This document shows positions 1 through 11,468 of a stretch of DNA of 64,000 nt, in pieces; positions within the stretch are counted from its first letter, which is position 1, and the number at the start of each line of letters is the position of its first letter. Source of the stretch: Streptomyces sp. 71268 (GTDB lineage Bacteria > Actinomycetota > Actinomycetes > Streptomycetales > Streptomycetaceae). Made by a program: the position numbers and the translations under genes. The stretch is from the NCBI RefSeq assembly GCF_029392895.1, contig NZ_CP114200.1:2015001-2079000 (forward strand), written 5' to 3'. A model generated the notes under the pieces. The model was not told where the DNA came from. It saw nothing but the letters and a program-made list of their open reading frames with translations, and did not search any database.

Positions 1-187
1 GCGATCGGTAGTCATATCCGGTATTAGACCCCGTTTCCAGGGCTTGTCCCAGAGTGCAGGGCAGATTGCCCACGTGTTACTCACCCGTTCGCCACTAATC
101 CACCACCGAAGCGGCTTCATCGTTCGACTTGCATGTGTTAAGCACGCCGCCAGCGTTCGTCCTGAGCCAGGATCAAACTCTCCATGA
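1..187 (-). rRNA. 16S ribosomal RNA, 5' end (partial)
   Basis: The minus strand reads the universal 16S start, GAGAGTTTGATCCTGGCTCAG, followed by the actinobacterial CGAACGCTGGCGGCGTGC and the V1 region. The gene runs off the left edge, so only about 187 nt of roughly 1.5 kb are present. The exact mature 5' end is set by similarity to other Streptomyces rRNAs and may be off by a few bases. Confidence 0.96.
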
Positions 188-405
188 ATGCCTCCGGGAT
201 ATCCCGGCAAACACACACGATAAGAGCGGAACACCGACCGGAATAAGATCAGTGTTCACAGCGTCCTCGCTGTGTCGCCCCCCAACCCCATCACAGGATC
301 GGGAGGACTTTTCAAAGGAACCTCGCCCCCACAATGTGTGGGAGACGGGGTATCAACATATTCGGCGTTGACTTTTGGCACGCTGTTGAGTTCTCAAGGA
401 ACGGA
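188..405 (-). promoter_or_regulatory. 16S rRNA leader with boxA-type antitermination region and processing palindrome
   Basis: Reading on the minus strand, 405 to 362 carries TTCCTTGAGAACTCAACAGC and then GTGCCAAAAGTCAACGCC. This is the conserved actinobacterial pre-16S leader block with a boxA-like antitermination signal. Closer to the rRNA, positions 194-207 form the perfect palindrome CCGGGATATCCCGG, a plausible part of the RNase III processing stem. There is no protein gene here; the short open frames are spurious. Confidence 0.75.
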
Positions 406-462
406 CGCTTCCTTCGGTCCCGTTTCACCGGGCCCTCCGGGCGCTTCCCTTCGGTGTTTCCA

Positions 463-600
463 ACCTTACCAGATCCTTTTCCCGGTCATTTTCGACTGGA
501 ATTTGTTTCCGATGGCCGTTGGAGAGCCTTTGCCTTTCGGCGTGATTTCGACTTTACCAGATTTCTCTGAGTCGAATTCCCACCCGCTTCGGTCCCTTCC
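463..600 (-). promoter_or_regulatory. candidate tandem rrn promoters
   Basis: Two near-identical minus-strand motifs, TCTGGTAAAGTCGAAA (-10 candidate TAAAGT, complement at 551-556) and TCTGGTAAGGTTGGAAA (-10 candidate TAAGGT, complement at 463-468), lie about 90 bp apart upstream of the rRNA leader. Tandem promoters are the rule for Streptomyces rrn operons. The -35 boxes are not clear by eye, so this is a candidate assignment only. Confidence 0.45.
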
Positions 601-644
601 GTGCGCACAACGGCGACGGGTTCCCGATCCGGTGGAGCCGTAAA

Positions 645-702
645 CGTACTGGACGGCTGCGGTTGGAGGCAAATCGGCTCCGGCCGCAGCCGTCCACGTA
701 CG
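645..702 (-). terminator. terminator hairpin downstream of rnj
   Basis: A long inverted repeat pairs 651-662 (GGACGGCTGCGG) with 684-695, and an outer CGTAC/GTACG pair extends the stem to 645-702. It lies just 3' of the rnj stop and upstream of the rrn promoters, so it probably insulates the two units. There is no long T-run, as is usual for Streptomyces terminators. Confidence 0.7.
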
Positions 703-712
703 TGAGGGAGTG

Positions 713-2398
713 TCAGACCTCGACGACGACCGGGAGGATCATCGGTCGGCGGCGGTAGCTCTCGGAGACCCACTTGCCGATCGCCCGGCGCACCAGCTGC
801 TGGAGCTGATGGGGCTCGCCGACGCCGTCGGCCGCGGCCTTGGCCAGCGAATCCTCGATCTTCGGGGTCACCGCCACGAAGGCGGCGTCGTCGATGCCGG
901 TGCCCCGGCCCTGGATGTGCGGGCCGCCGACAATCTTGCCCGTCGTGCTGTCCACCACCACGAAGACGGAGATGATGCCCTCGTCCCCGAGGATGCGGCG
1001 GTCCTTGAGGGAGGATTCCGTGACGTCGCCTACCGAGAGGCCGTCCACGTACACGTATCCCGCCTGGACCTTGCCGGAGATCTTGGCGATGCCGTCGACC
1101 AGGTCGACCACCACGCCGTCCTCGGCGATGACCACCCGGTCCTTGGGCACGCCGGTCAGGGCGCCGAGTTCGGCGTTGGCCCGGAGGTGGCGCCATTCGC
1201 CGTGGACCGGCATCAGGTTGCGCGGCTTGCAGATGTTGTAGAAGTACAGCAGCTCGCCGGCCGACGCGTGGCCCGAGACGTGCACCTTGGCGTTGCCCTT
1301 GTGCACGACGTTGGCGCCCCATCTGGTGAGGCCGTTGATCACCCGGTACACCGCGTTCTCGTTGCCCGGGATCAGCGACGAGGCGAGGATGACGGTGTCG
1401 CCCTGCACGATGCGGATCTGGTGGTCGCGGTTGGCCATCCGGGACAGCGCGGCCATCGGTTCGCCCTGCGAGCCCGTGCACACCAGCACGATCTCGTGCT
1501 CCGGGAGGTCGTCCAGGGTGCGTACGTCCACCACGAGCCCCGGCGGTACGCGCAGATAGCCCAGGTCACGGGCGATGCCCATGTTGCGGACCATGGAGCG
1601 GCCGACGAAGGCCACGCGGCGTCCGTACTCGTGTGCCGCGTCCAGGATCTGCTGGATGCGGTGCACGTGACTGGCGAAGCTCGCCACGATGATGCGGCGG
1701 TCGGCGCTGGCGAAGACCTGGCGCAGCACGTTGGAGATGTCGCGCTCCGGCGCCACGAAGCCGGGGACCTCGGCGTTGGTGGAGTCCGACAACAGCAGGT
1801 CGATGCCCTCCTCGCCGAGCTTGGCGAAGGAGGGCAGGTCGGTGAGGCGACCGTCCAGCGGCAGTTGGTCCATCTTGAAGTCGCCGGTGTGCACGGCCAT
1901 GCCGGCCGGGGTGCGGATGGCGACCGCGAGGGCGTCCGGGATCGAGTGGTTGACCGCGACGAACTGGCAGTCGAAGGGGCCGATACGCTCGCGGTGCCCC
2001 TCCGTGACCTCCAGCGTGTAGGGCCGGATGCGGTGCTCCTGGAGCTTCGCCTCGATCAGGGCGAGCGTCAGCTTGGAGCCGATGAGCGGGATGTCCGGCT
2101 TCTCGCGGAGCAGGTACGGCACGCCACCGATGTGGTCCTCGTGGCCGTGGGTGAGCACGATGCCGTCGATGTCGCCGAGCCGGTTTCGGATGGACGTGAA
2201 GTCCGGCAGGATCAGGTCAACTCCGGGCTGCTCCTCCTCGGGGAAGAGCACTCCGCAGTCGACGATCAGCAGCCGTCCGTCGTACTCGAAGACCGTCATG
2301 TTGCGGCCGATCTCGCCCAGGCCGCCCAACGGGGTGACGCGCAGGCCGCCCTTGGGGAGCTTCGGCGGAGGACCGAGTTCTGGGTGCGGATGACTCAA
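713..2398 (-). CDS. rnj: ribonuclease J
   Basis: 561-aa metallo-beta-lactamase/beta-CASP nuclease of the RNase J family, with 5'-exonuclease and endonuclease activity in mRNA turnover and rRNA maturation. The metal-binding motif HGHEDH is at residues 84-89, preceded by the beta-lactamase strand LLIVDCGVLFPEEE. Length is typical of the family. The start is a TTG (MSHPHPEL) chosen because AAGGAGAG stands 6-7 nt before it. It follows dapA in the same direction with a 125-bp spacer that holds a large imperfect hairpin. The rRNA operon lies next downstream on the same strand. Confidence 0.97.
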   Translation of the reverse strand: MSHPHPELGPPPKLPKGGLRVTPLGGLGEIGRNMTVFEYDGRLLIVDCGVLFPEEEQPGVDLILPDFTSIRNRLGDIDGIVLTHGHEDHIGGVPYLLREKPDIPLIGSKLTLALIEAKLQEHRIRPYTLEVTEGHRERIGPFDCQFVAVNHSIPDALAVAIRTPAGMAVHTGDFKMDQLPLDGRLTDLPSFAKLGEEGIDLLLSDSTNAEVPGFVAPERDISNVLRQVFASADRRIIVASFASHVHRIQQILDAAHEYGRRVAFVGRSMVRNMGIARDLGYLRVPPGLVVDVRTLDDLPEHEIVLVCTGSQGEPMAALSRMANRDHQIRIVQGDTVILASSLIPGNENAVYRVINGLTRWGANVVHKGNAKVHVSGHASAGELLYFYNICKPRNLMPVHGEWRHLRANAELGALTGVPKDRVVIAEDGVVVDLVDGIAKISGKVQAGYVYVDGLSVGDVTESSLKDRRILGDEGIISVFVVVDSTTGKIVGGPHIQGRGTGIDDAAFVAVTPKIEDSLAKAAADGVGEPHQLQQLVRRAIGKWVSESYRRRPMILPVVVEV

Positions 2399-2412
2399 AA
2401 GACTCTCCTTAC

Positions 2413-2474
2413 CACGCGCGCCACATGTCCCCTGCTCCGCCGGGAGCGGGGCAGGGAGGCACGTGGCGCGGGTG
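2413..2474 (-). promoter_or_regulatory. large hairpin in the dapA-rnj spacer (rnj leader or dapA terminator)
   Basis: Positions 2413-2424 (CACGCGCGCCAC) pair with 2463-2474 with one mismatch, and the interior (TGTCCCCTGCTCC against GGGAGCGGGGCA) pairs imperfectly, giving a stem of about 60 nt. It ends about 15 nt before the rnj Shine-Dalgarno. It may be the dapA terminator or an RNase-sensitive leader that controls RNase J synthesis. The sequence alone does not decide. Confidence 0.5.
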
Positions 2475-2523
2475 TCATTCGTGCACTTGCAAATGGGTCG
2501 GTATTCGGTTGTGAAGTCCGTGG

Positions 2524-3423
2524 TTAGAGCTGTACCCCGCCGGCGGCAAGATCTCGCTTGAGCTGCTCGGTCTCGTCCGCGGACAGCTCGACGAGGGGCA
2601 GCCGGAGCGGGCCTGCGGGCAGGCCCTGGAGGGCGAGCGCGGCTTTGGTCGTGATGACGCCCTGGGTGCGGAACATGCCGGTGAAGACCGGGAGCAGCTT
2701 CTGGTGGATCTCGGCCGCCTTGGCCACGTCGCCGGTCAGGTGCGCGTCGAGGAGGGCGCGCAGCTCGGGGCTGACCAGGTGCCCGACGACGGAGACGAAG
2801 CCGACGGCGCCGACCGACAACAGCGGGAGGTTCAGCATGTCGTCGCCGGAGTACCAGGCCAGCCGCGAGCGGGCGATGGCCCAGCTCGCCCGCCCGAGGT
2901 CGCCCTTGGCGTCCTTGTTGGCGACGATGCGCGGGTGCTCGGCGAGCCGCACGATGGTCTCGGTGCTGATCGGGACGCCGCTGCGGCCGGGGATGTCGTA
3001 GAGCATCACGGGCAGTTCGGTGGCGTCGGCGATGGCCGTGAAGTGCCGGAGCAGGCCCTCCTGCGGGGGCTTGCTGTAGTACGGCGTGACGGCGAGCAGG
3101 CCGTGCGCACCGGCCGCCGCGGCGGCGCGGGCCAGTTCGATGCTGTGCCGGGTGTCGTTGGTGCTGGCTCCGGCCACGATGTGGGCGCGGTCGCCGACCG
3201 CCTCGACGACGGCCCGTACGAGGTCGGCTTTCTCCGCATCGCTGGTGGTCGGCGACTCGCCGGTGGTGCCGTTGATGATCAACCCGTCGTTGCCCGCGTC
3301 CACGAGGTGGGCGGCAAGTCGCTGGGCGCCGTCGAGATCGAGCGCGCCGTCAGCCGTGAACGGCGAGACCATGGCGGTCAGCACGCGCCCGAAGGGGGTC
3401 TGCGATGTGGAAGTCGGAGCCAT
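2524..3423 (-). CDS. dapA: 4-hydroxy-tetrahydrodipicolinate synthase
   Basis: 299-aa class I aldolase-fold enzyme that condenses pyruvate with aspartate semialdehyde in the lysine/diaminopimelate pathway. The sequence shows the N-terminal GRVLTAMVSPF strand, INGTTGES pyruvate-binding loop, VTPYYSKP active-site Tyr and IVANKDAKGD with the Schiff-base Lys. The open frame continues 87 bp upstream, but the ATG at 3423 (MAPTSTSQTPFG) gives the normal N-terminus. It lies between thyX and rnj on the same strand, with dapB about 2.8 kb away, so the lysine genes are clustered but not adjacent. Confidence 0.96.
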   Translation of the reverse strand: MAPTSTSQTPFGRVLTAMVSPFTADGALDLDGAQRLAAHLVDAGNDGLIINGTTGESPTTSDAEKADLVRAVVEAVGDRAHIVAGASTNDTRHSIELARAAAAAGAHGLLAVTPYYSKPPQEGLLRHFTAIADATELPVMLYDIPGRSGVPISTETIVRLAEHPRIVANKDAKGDLGRASWAIARSRLAWYSGDDMLNLPLLSVGAVGFVSVVGHLVSPELRALLDAHLTGDVAKAAEIHQKLLPVFTGMFRTQGVITTKAALALQGLPAGPLRLPLVELSADETEQLKRDLAAGGVQL

Positions 3424-3553
3424 GGGCACCACGCTACTCGCAGCACGCCCCCGCACGCTCCCTCGGGTGAGTATCGGTGTCGGACAAACCGGCACGAAGT
3501 GCGGCTTCACCGGGCTACGGACGGGCCGTGGGCGAGCGGCGAAGCGGAAGGCA

Positions 3554-3589
3554 CCGGCACTGCCTGCTCGGGGGTTCAGACAGTGCCGG
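3554..3589 (-). terminator. hairpin between thyX and dapA
   Basis: CCGGCACTG at 3554-3562 pairs with CAGTGCCGG at 3581-3589. After one mismatch three further pairs extend the stem inward over a loop of about 10 nt. It sits 120 bp downstream of the thyX stop and 130 bp upstream of dapA, consistent with termination of thyX. I see nothing else in the 287-bp spacer. Confidence 0.6.
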
Positions 3590-3710
3590 GCCCATTCGTC
3601 AGCCTAGATGAAGTCCCTTAAATGCCGCAATCTGGACAGTTAGCAGGAGGCGAGGCCAGCACGCGCTGCGTGTACGGGGTGCGTGGGGCGCCCGGGCGGG
3701 CGGCGCGGGG

Positions 3711-4451
3711 TTACGGGGCGACGCGTCCGTTGGCGTTGAACGCCGCGTGGGTGAGCGGCATCAGCCGGGCCCACTCCGCCTCCATCAGCTCGCCCACCAT
3801 CTCGATCTCCCGCTGCGGGAACGAGGGCACGGCCGCCTGCTCGTGCTGCGTGCGCAGGCCGAGGAAGTGCATCAGGGAGCGGGCGTTGCACGTCGCGTAC
3901 ATCGAGGAGTAGAGGCCGACCGGCAGTACGGAGCGGGCCACCTCGCGGGCGACGCCGGCGTCCAGCATCTCCTGGTACGCCTCGTACGCGTGGACGTACG
4001 CGTCCTCCATGACCTTGCCCGTCAGCTCCTGCTGCGCCCGGGTGCCCTCGACGAACCGGTACTTGCCCGGGCGGCCCTCCTGTACGAGCTTGCGCGACTC
4101 GTTCGGGATGTAGAAGACGGGCTGCAGCTCGCGGTAGCGGCCGGACTCCTCGTTGTAGGACCAGCCGACGCGGTGCCGCATGAACTCACGGAAGACGAGG
4201 ATCGGGGCGCTGATGAAGAAGGTCATCGAGTTGTGCTCGAAGGGGCTGCCGTGCCGGTCCCGCATCAGGAAGTTGATCAGGCCCTTGGAGCGCTCGGGGT
4301 CCTTGGTCAGCTCGTCCAGGGACTGCTCGCCCGCCGTGGAGACGCGGGCGGCCCACAGCACATCGGAGTCGGCGGCGCTGTGCTTGACCAGCTCGACGGT
4401 CATGTCACTGCGGAAGCTCGCCGTGGTGCTCTCGGCGGCGGTGTCGGTCAC
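3711..4451 (-). CDS. thyX: flavin-dependent thymidylate synthase
   Basis: 246-aa FAD-dependent ThyX that makes dTMP from dUMP using methylene-tetrahydrofolate and NAD(P)H. The diagnostic RHR...S signature is visible at about residues 92-103 (MRHRVGWSYNEESGRY). HGSPFEH near residue 67 and the C-terminal ARSLMHFLGLRT segment also match the family. I chose the GTG at 4451 (VTDTAAES) because GGAAGGA precedes it by 6-7 nt; an in-frame ATG at 4472 lacks such a site. The upstream space to 4733 is divergent. Confidence 0.96.
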   Translation of the reverse strand: MTDTAAESTTASFRSDMTVELVKHSAADSDVLWAARVSTAGEQSLDELTKDPERSKGLINFLMRDRHGSPFEHNSMTFFISAPILVFREFMRHRVGWSYNEESGRYRELQPVFYIPNESRKLVQEGRPGKYRFVEGTRAQQELTGKVMEDAYVHAYEAYQEMLDAGVAREVARSVLPVGLYSSMYATCNARSLMHFLGLRTQHEQAAVPSFPQREIEMVGELMEAEWARLMPLTHAAFNANGRVAP

Positions 4452-4732
4452 TGAGGGTCCTTCCAGTCGCATCGTTTCGCGTCACGCTCGGGGCGGCGCC
4501 CAGCTTACGGGCCCGTCCGCGCGCCCCTCGCCTCGTACGCCCCGCCCTCGCCTTGCGAGACAAAACGGACCCCGATGGCGGAGCCGGGCATGGCAGTTGA
4601 TATTTTTTCCCCTAAGCAGTCGAAAACGGGCATGTTCGGGGCAGCTCAGACGTTCTCCGTACACCTGGCCCGTCGCCCCAGCCGGTTCCCGCCTGATCCG
4701 CACGCGGCCCGAGACCCGAGGAGAGCGTCCGT
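4452..4732. promoter_or_regulatory. divergent spacer between thyX and a small membrane-protein gene
   Basis: 281 bp with no gene. An AT-rich tract at about 4595-4620 (TTGATATTTTTTCCCC) stands out from the surrounding 70 percent GC and is the likely promoter area for one or both genes. I cannot assign -35/-10 hexamers with confidence. No heptamer repeats occur here. Confidence 0.35.
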
Positions 4733-4975
4733 ATGTTCCGACGGCGAGAGTCCGTGCCGTTCGCCTTCGTGGCGGAGGCCGACCGTTTCCGCAGCAATGT
4801 GGAGCCGCCGCCCAAGGCGCCGTCCACCCGGGGGCAGATAGCCGGTCGGGCGCTCATCGGGCTGACCATCGCGGCGGGCTTCGTGGGCGCGCTGCTGTTC
4901 GGGCTGCCGTCGCTGGACACCCAGTCGCACCCGACCCGTCAGATACCGAGCGCTGAGGCGGCCGACGGGCGCTGA
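4733..4975 (+). CDS. small single-pass membrane protein
   Basis: 80-aa protein, MFRRRESVPF..., with a charged N-terminus, a proline-containing middle and one hydrophobic segment at about residues 38-58 (RALIGLTIAAGFVGALLFGL). The C-terminus is short and hydrophilic. Its position beside thyX resembles that of a conserved Streptomyces hypothetical gene, but I recognise no domain. It is codirectional with the next gene (52-bp gap), so the two may be cotranscribed. Confidence 0.75.
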   Translation: MFRRRESVPFAFVAEADRFRSNVEPPPKAPSTRGQIAGRALIGLTIAAGFVGALLFGLPSLDTQSHPTRQIPSAEAADGR

Positions 4976-5027
4976 CGGTAGCCTCACCCCCGCACAGCCG
5001 AGTGTGCTGGTGAGTGAGGACGGGCCC

Positions 5028-5588
5028 GTGCCTTTGACCATTCTGACTGCCGACCGCGAGTTCGACGACGCCGCGGCCGGCCCGCCGCCGTTGCCGCACG
5101 AGGGCCGCGAGCAGTGGCGCCGCCCCTACCGGCCGGGGCCCTGGCGGGTGGGACTGGCCGCGGTGTTCCTGTTGCTGGCCTCGTTCGTCCTGCTGTCGGC
5201 CATGGTCATCGCGATGGCGGGCTCCGCCACGGGCGCGGCCACGTGCGCCGCCGTCGCCGCCGTCGTGATCACCGGCGCGCTGCGGCTGCTACGGATGGGC
5301 GTCTGGGTGAGCCAGCACGGGCTGCGGCTCACGAGCTTCCTGTCCACCTCGACGCTGCCCTGGTCGCAGGTGGCCAGCGTGCGCACCAGGCAGCAGCCGG
5401 TGAAGCTGCTCGGCCTGCCGCGCACCGTGCAGGGACAGGCCCTGGTCATCACCACCACGCGGGGTGCCGTGCCGCGCGCGCTGGTCACCGACCACAACAG
5501 CGACTTCCTCGGCCGCGGGCCGGCCTTCGACCGGGCGGCCGACGCGGTCGAGGCGTGGGCGGCGGAACACGCCTCGCCACGCCCCTGA
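5028..5588 (+). CDS. PH-domain-like (bPH) membrane protein
   Basis: 186-aa protein with two adjacent hydrophobic segments near residues 40-85 (VGLAAVFLLLASFVLL and TCAAVAAVVITGALRLL). These are followed by a beta-rich cytoplasmic part beginning GVWVSQHGLRLTSFLSTSTLPWSQVASVR, the pattern of bacterial PH-like (DUF2581/bPH) membrane proteins. The function is unknown. The GTG at 5028 is preferred because GAGGA lies 7 nt before it; an upstream in-frame GTG at 5004 would add eight residues without a clear ribosome site. Confidence 0.75.
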   Translation: MPLTILTADREFDDAAAGPPPLPHEGREQWRRPYRPGPWRVGLAAVFLLLASFVLLSAMVIAMAGSATGAATCAAVAAVVITGALRLLRMGVWVSQHGLRLTSFLSTSTLPWSQVASVRTRQQPVKLLGLPRTVQGQALVITTTRGAVPRALVTDHNSDFLGRGPAFDRAADAVEAWAAEHASPRP

Positions 5589-5720
5589 CGACACAGGACC
5601 CCGTCGACAGCGGCGCCCCGCGCACGCGCCCCACGCGGGCGGGCGTGCGCGGGGCGCGTGAGATCGGCGTACGGGCCACCGCCGCGGAGCGCCGGCTGCC
5701 GGTCCCCCGGCCCGTGGCGG

Positions 5721-6173
5721 TCAGCCCCGTACCGGCTCGCCGTCGTACAGGTTGATGGCGCGCTGCATCGCCTTGCGGGCCCTCGGGGTGTCCCGGGCGT
5801 CGTGGTAGGCGATCGCCAGCCGGAACCACGCGCGCCAGTCGTCCGGGGCCGCCTCCGCCTCCGCGCGACGCCGCTCGAAGACCGCGTCCGCCGAGTCCCG
5901 GTCGATCCGACCGCTGGGCGTGCGCACCAGCTCGTCGACCGGCAGCGCCCCCTCCGCCTCGAGCGTCCTGGCCAGCCGGCCGGCGTTGCGGGCGAACTTC
6001 GTGCTCTGCCACAGGAACCAGGCGCCGATGAGCGGCAGCACGAGCACACCTACCCCGAACGCGATGGTCAGCAACGTGCCCTGCTGGATCAGCAGCACGC
6101 CGCGGCTGCCGACGAGCACGAAGTAGACGATCAGGACGGCGGCGAGGGTGAAGTAGGTGATCTTTGCGCGCAC
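5721..6173 (-). CDS. membrane protein with C-terminal TPR-like region
   Basis: 150-aa protein starting GTG (MRAKITYFTLAA). Two transmembrane segments fill residues 5-60 (AAVLIVYFVLVG and ILL-rich TIAFGVGVLVLPLIGAWFLW). The soluble tail has a helical repeat around DDWRAWFRLAIAYHDARDTPRARKAMQRAI that resembles a TPR motif. It begins 5 nt after the dapB stop and is probably translated from the dapB message. No specific function can be given. Confidence 0.8.
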   Translation of the reverse strand: MRAKITYFTLAAVLIVYFVLVGSRGVLLIQQGTLLTIAFGVGVLVLPLIGAWFLWQSTKFARNAGRLARTLEAEGALPVDELVRTPSGRIDRDSADAVFERRRAEAEAAPDDWRAWFRLAIAYHDARDTPRARKAMQRAINLYDGEPVRG

Positions 6174-6178
6174 TGTTC

Positions 6179-8575
<2,397 letters not shown>

Positions 8576-8576
<1 letters not shown>

Positions 8577-10792
8577 CACTGGGCGGCTTCGTCCTTCTGG
8601 TCGTCGCCGTCCTCGCCCTCGATCACGGGGATCAGGGAGAGCTTGCCGCGCTGGTCGATCTCGGCGATCTCGACCTGCACCTTGGCGCCCACCGCGAGCA
8701 CGTCCTCGACGTTCTCCACGCGCTTGCCACCGGCGAGCTTGCGGATCTGCGAGATGTGCAGCAGGCCGTCCTTGCCCGGGAGCAGGGAGACGAACGCGCC
8801 GAAGGTCGTGGTCTTGACGACCGTGCCCAGGTAGCGCTCGCCGACCTCCGGCATGGTCGGGTTGGCGATGCCGTTGATCGTGGCGCGCGCGGCCTCGGCG
8901 GCCGGGCCGTCGGCGGCACCGATGTAGATGGTGCCGTCGTCCTCGATCGTGATGTCGGCGCCGGTGTCCTCCTGGATCTGGTTGATCATCTTGCCCTTGG
9001 GGCCGATGACCTCACCGATCTTGTCCACCGGGATCTTGACGGTGATGATCCGCGGCGCGTTCGGGGACATCTCGTCCGGAACGTCGATGGCCTCGTTCAT
9101 CACGTCGAGGATGTGCAGCCGGGCGTCCCGGGCCTGCTTGAGCGCGGCGGCCAGCACGGAGGCGGGGATGCCGTCGAGCTTGGTGTCGAGCTGCAGCGCG
9201 GTGACGAAGGTCTTGGTGCCCGCGACCTTGAAGTCCATGTCACCGAACGCGTCCTCCGCACCGAGGATGTCGGTGAGGGTGACGTAGTGCGTCTTGCCGT
9301 CGATCTCCTGCGAGATCAGGCCCATGGCGATGCCGGCGACCGGGGCCTTGAGCGGCACACCGGCGTTCAGCAGCGACATCGTGGACGCGCAGACCGAGCC
9401 CATCGAGGTCGAGCCGTTGGAGCCCAGCGCCTCGGAGACCTGACGGATCGCGTACGGGAACTCCTCGCGCGTCGGCAGCACCGGCATCAGGGCGCGCTCG
9501 GCGAGCGCGCCGTGGCCGATCTCGCGGCGCTTGGGCGAGCCCACGCGGCCGGTCTCACCGGTGGAGTACGGCGGGAAGTTGTAGTTGTGCATGTAGCGCT
9601 TGCGCGTCACCGGCGACAACGTGTCGAGCTGCTGCTCCATGCGGAGCATGTTCAGCGTGGTGACGCCCAGGATCTGGGTCTCGCCGCGCTCGAACAGGGC
9701 CGAGCCGTGCACCCGCGGGATCGCCTCGACCTCGGCGGCGAGCGTACGGATGTCCGTGACGCCGCGGCCGTCGATGCGCTTCTTCTCCTTGATGACGCGC
9801 TCACGGACCAGGGTCTTGGTCAGCGAACGGTACGCGGCGGAGATCTCCTTCTCGCGGCCCTCGAACTCCGGCAGCAGCTTCTCGGCGGCGAGCGCCTTGA
9901 CGCGGTCCAGCTCGCTCTCGCGCTCCTGCTTGCCGGCGATGGTCAGCGCCTGGGCCAGCTCGGTGCGCACGGCCGCGGTCAGCGCCTCCAGGACGTCGTC
10001 CTGGTAGTCGAGGAAGACCGGGAACTCGCCGGTCGGCTTCGCGGCCTTGGCGGCCAGCTCGGCCTGGGCCTGGCAGAGCGCCTTGATGAACGGCTTGGCG
10101 GCCTCGAGGCCGGCGGCCACGACCTCCTCGGTGGGAGCGTCGGCGCCGTCCTTGACGAGCTGGATGGTCTTCTCGGTGGCCTCGGCCTCGACCATCATGA
10201 TCGCGACGTCGCCGTCGTCCAGGACGCGACCGGCGACGACCATGTCGAAGACGGCGTTCTCCAGCTCCGTGTGGGTCGGGAAGGCGACCCACTGGCCGTT
10301 GATCAGCGCGACCCGGGTGCCGCCGATCGGGCCGGAGAAGGGCAGGCCAGCGAGCTGCGTGGAGCAGGAGGCGGCGTTGATGGCGACCACGTCGTACAGG
10401 TGGTCGGGGTTGAGCGCCATGATCGTCTCGACGATCTGGATCTCGTTGCGCAGGCCCTTCTTGAAGGAGGGGCGCAGCGGGCGGTCGATCAGGCGGCAGG
10501 TGAGGATCGCGTCCTCGGAGGGGCGGCCCTCACGACGGAAGAAGGAGCCGGGGATCTTGCCGGCTGCGTACATCCGCTCCTCGACGTCCACCGTCAGCGG
10601 GAAGAAGTCGAGCTGGTCCTTCGGGTTCTTCGAGGCGGTGGTGGCCGACAGCACCATGGTGTCGTCGTCCAGGTAGGCCACGGCGGAGCCGGCGGCCTGG
10701 CGGGCCAGACGGCCCGTCTCGAAGCGGATGGTGCGGGTGCCGAAGCTGCCGTTGTCGATGACGGCCTCGGCGTAGTGGGTCTCGTTCTCCAC
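8576..10792 (-). CDS. pnp: polynucleotide phosphorylase
   Basis: 738-aa phosphorolytic 3'-5' exoribonuclease and polymerase. In order: a first RNase PH domain from residue 15 ([17 protein letters not shown]), an alpha-helical linker, a second RNase PH domain starting near [13 protein letters not shown], a KH domain ([16 protein letters not shown], about residue 610) and an S1 domain ([21 protein letters not shown], about residue 660). The tail is acidic. In Streptomyces this protein has been called GpsI after a reported guanosine pentaphosphate activity. It follows rpsO after a long spacer and overlaps the M16 peptidase gene. Confidence 0.98.
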
Positions 10793-11426
10793 CAGGAAAA
10801 TCTCCTCGTCTGCGTCCCTCGTCCGTGTGACGGGGGACGTTGGCGGAGGAGCGCTCGGTCTGCCGCTGGGTCCGGCGGCCGGGCCGGTCTTCGATCGAAG
10901 CTACCGGAATTGCCAGTTCCGGGAGCCACTACCGAGGACCGGCGCCTGCGGCCTCGATTCGGCGGGAAGAGGGCGCTCCCCCTCGTTCGTTATGGCGTTA
11001 TGGGACCAGACTACAAACCTTCAGCCGCCGCCACGACGGCTGAGACGTCTGTCCCGGGGCCGCGACGTCGCGGCCCTGCCGGGTGCGTGGGCCCCGGATG
11101 AGGCACACGCGCCGCGTGCTGTCCGGCTCGCCCGCGGGCGCTCTGCGCGCTACGGACGACCGGGGTGCGGCGCCCGCGGTGGCCGGGCGGGCGACCGTGT
11201 GGCGGACGGTGCGGGCGCGAGGCGAGCGCCGGGCGCCGGGTCTGTCGCCCGATCGGGGCGACGGGGTGCGGTCTTTCGCGACAGGCGGTCGGCACGGGGG
11301 CGCGATCCGGTGTCTGCCGCGCGTCGCGGGCCCGCGCACCGCACGGTGCGGGCCCGTGGTCGTACGAGGACCCCTTCGGCCGCTGTGTGTGCGGCTGGCG
11401 AGCGGGGCCGGTGCCCGTACGGCAAA
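10793..11426 (-). other. long rpsO-pnp spacer with a candidate processing hairpin
   Basis: More than 600 bp with no supportable gene. A hairpin at 10904-10922 (CCGGAA, 7-nt loop, TTCCGG) lies about 110 nt before the pnp start, next to an AT-richer tract at 10985-11025. In Streptomyces and other bacteria this spacer contains an RNase III-cleaved stem and a separate pnp promoter. I infer the same here but cannot place the promoter. The part from about 11050 to 11420 is GC-rich without visible structure. Confidence 0.4.
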
Positions 11427-11456
11427 GGAGCGGCTCCCAGGTGTGGGAACCGCTCC
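11427..11456 (-). terminator. rpsO terminator
   Basis: A 13-bp stem pairs GGAGCGGCTCCCA (11427-11439) with TGGGAACCGCTCC (11444-11456), with one C-A mismatch and a GGTG loop. It starts 12 nt after the rpsO stop. The position and strength fit an intrinsic terminator, with no strong T-run. Confidence 0.8.
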
Positions 11457-11468
11457 CTCCACGGCGTG

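Noticed and set aside
8756-11101. 781-codon plus-strand open frame
   Set aside because: Shadow of pnp on the other strand.
11050-11420. Possible tRNA or small protein gene in the rpsO-pnp spacer
   Set aside because: No cloverleaf, T-loop sequence or ribosome site could be found.
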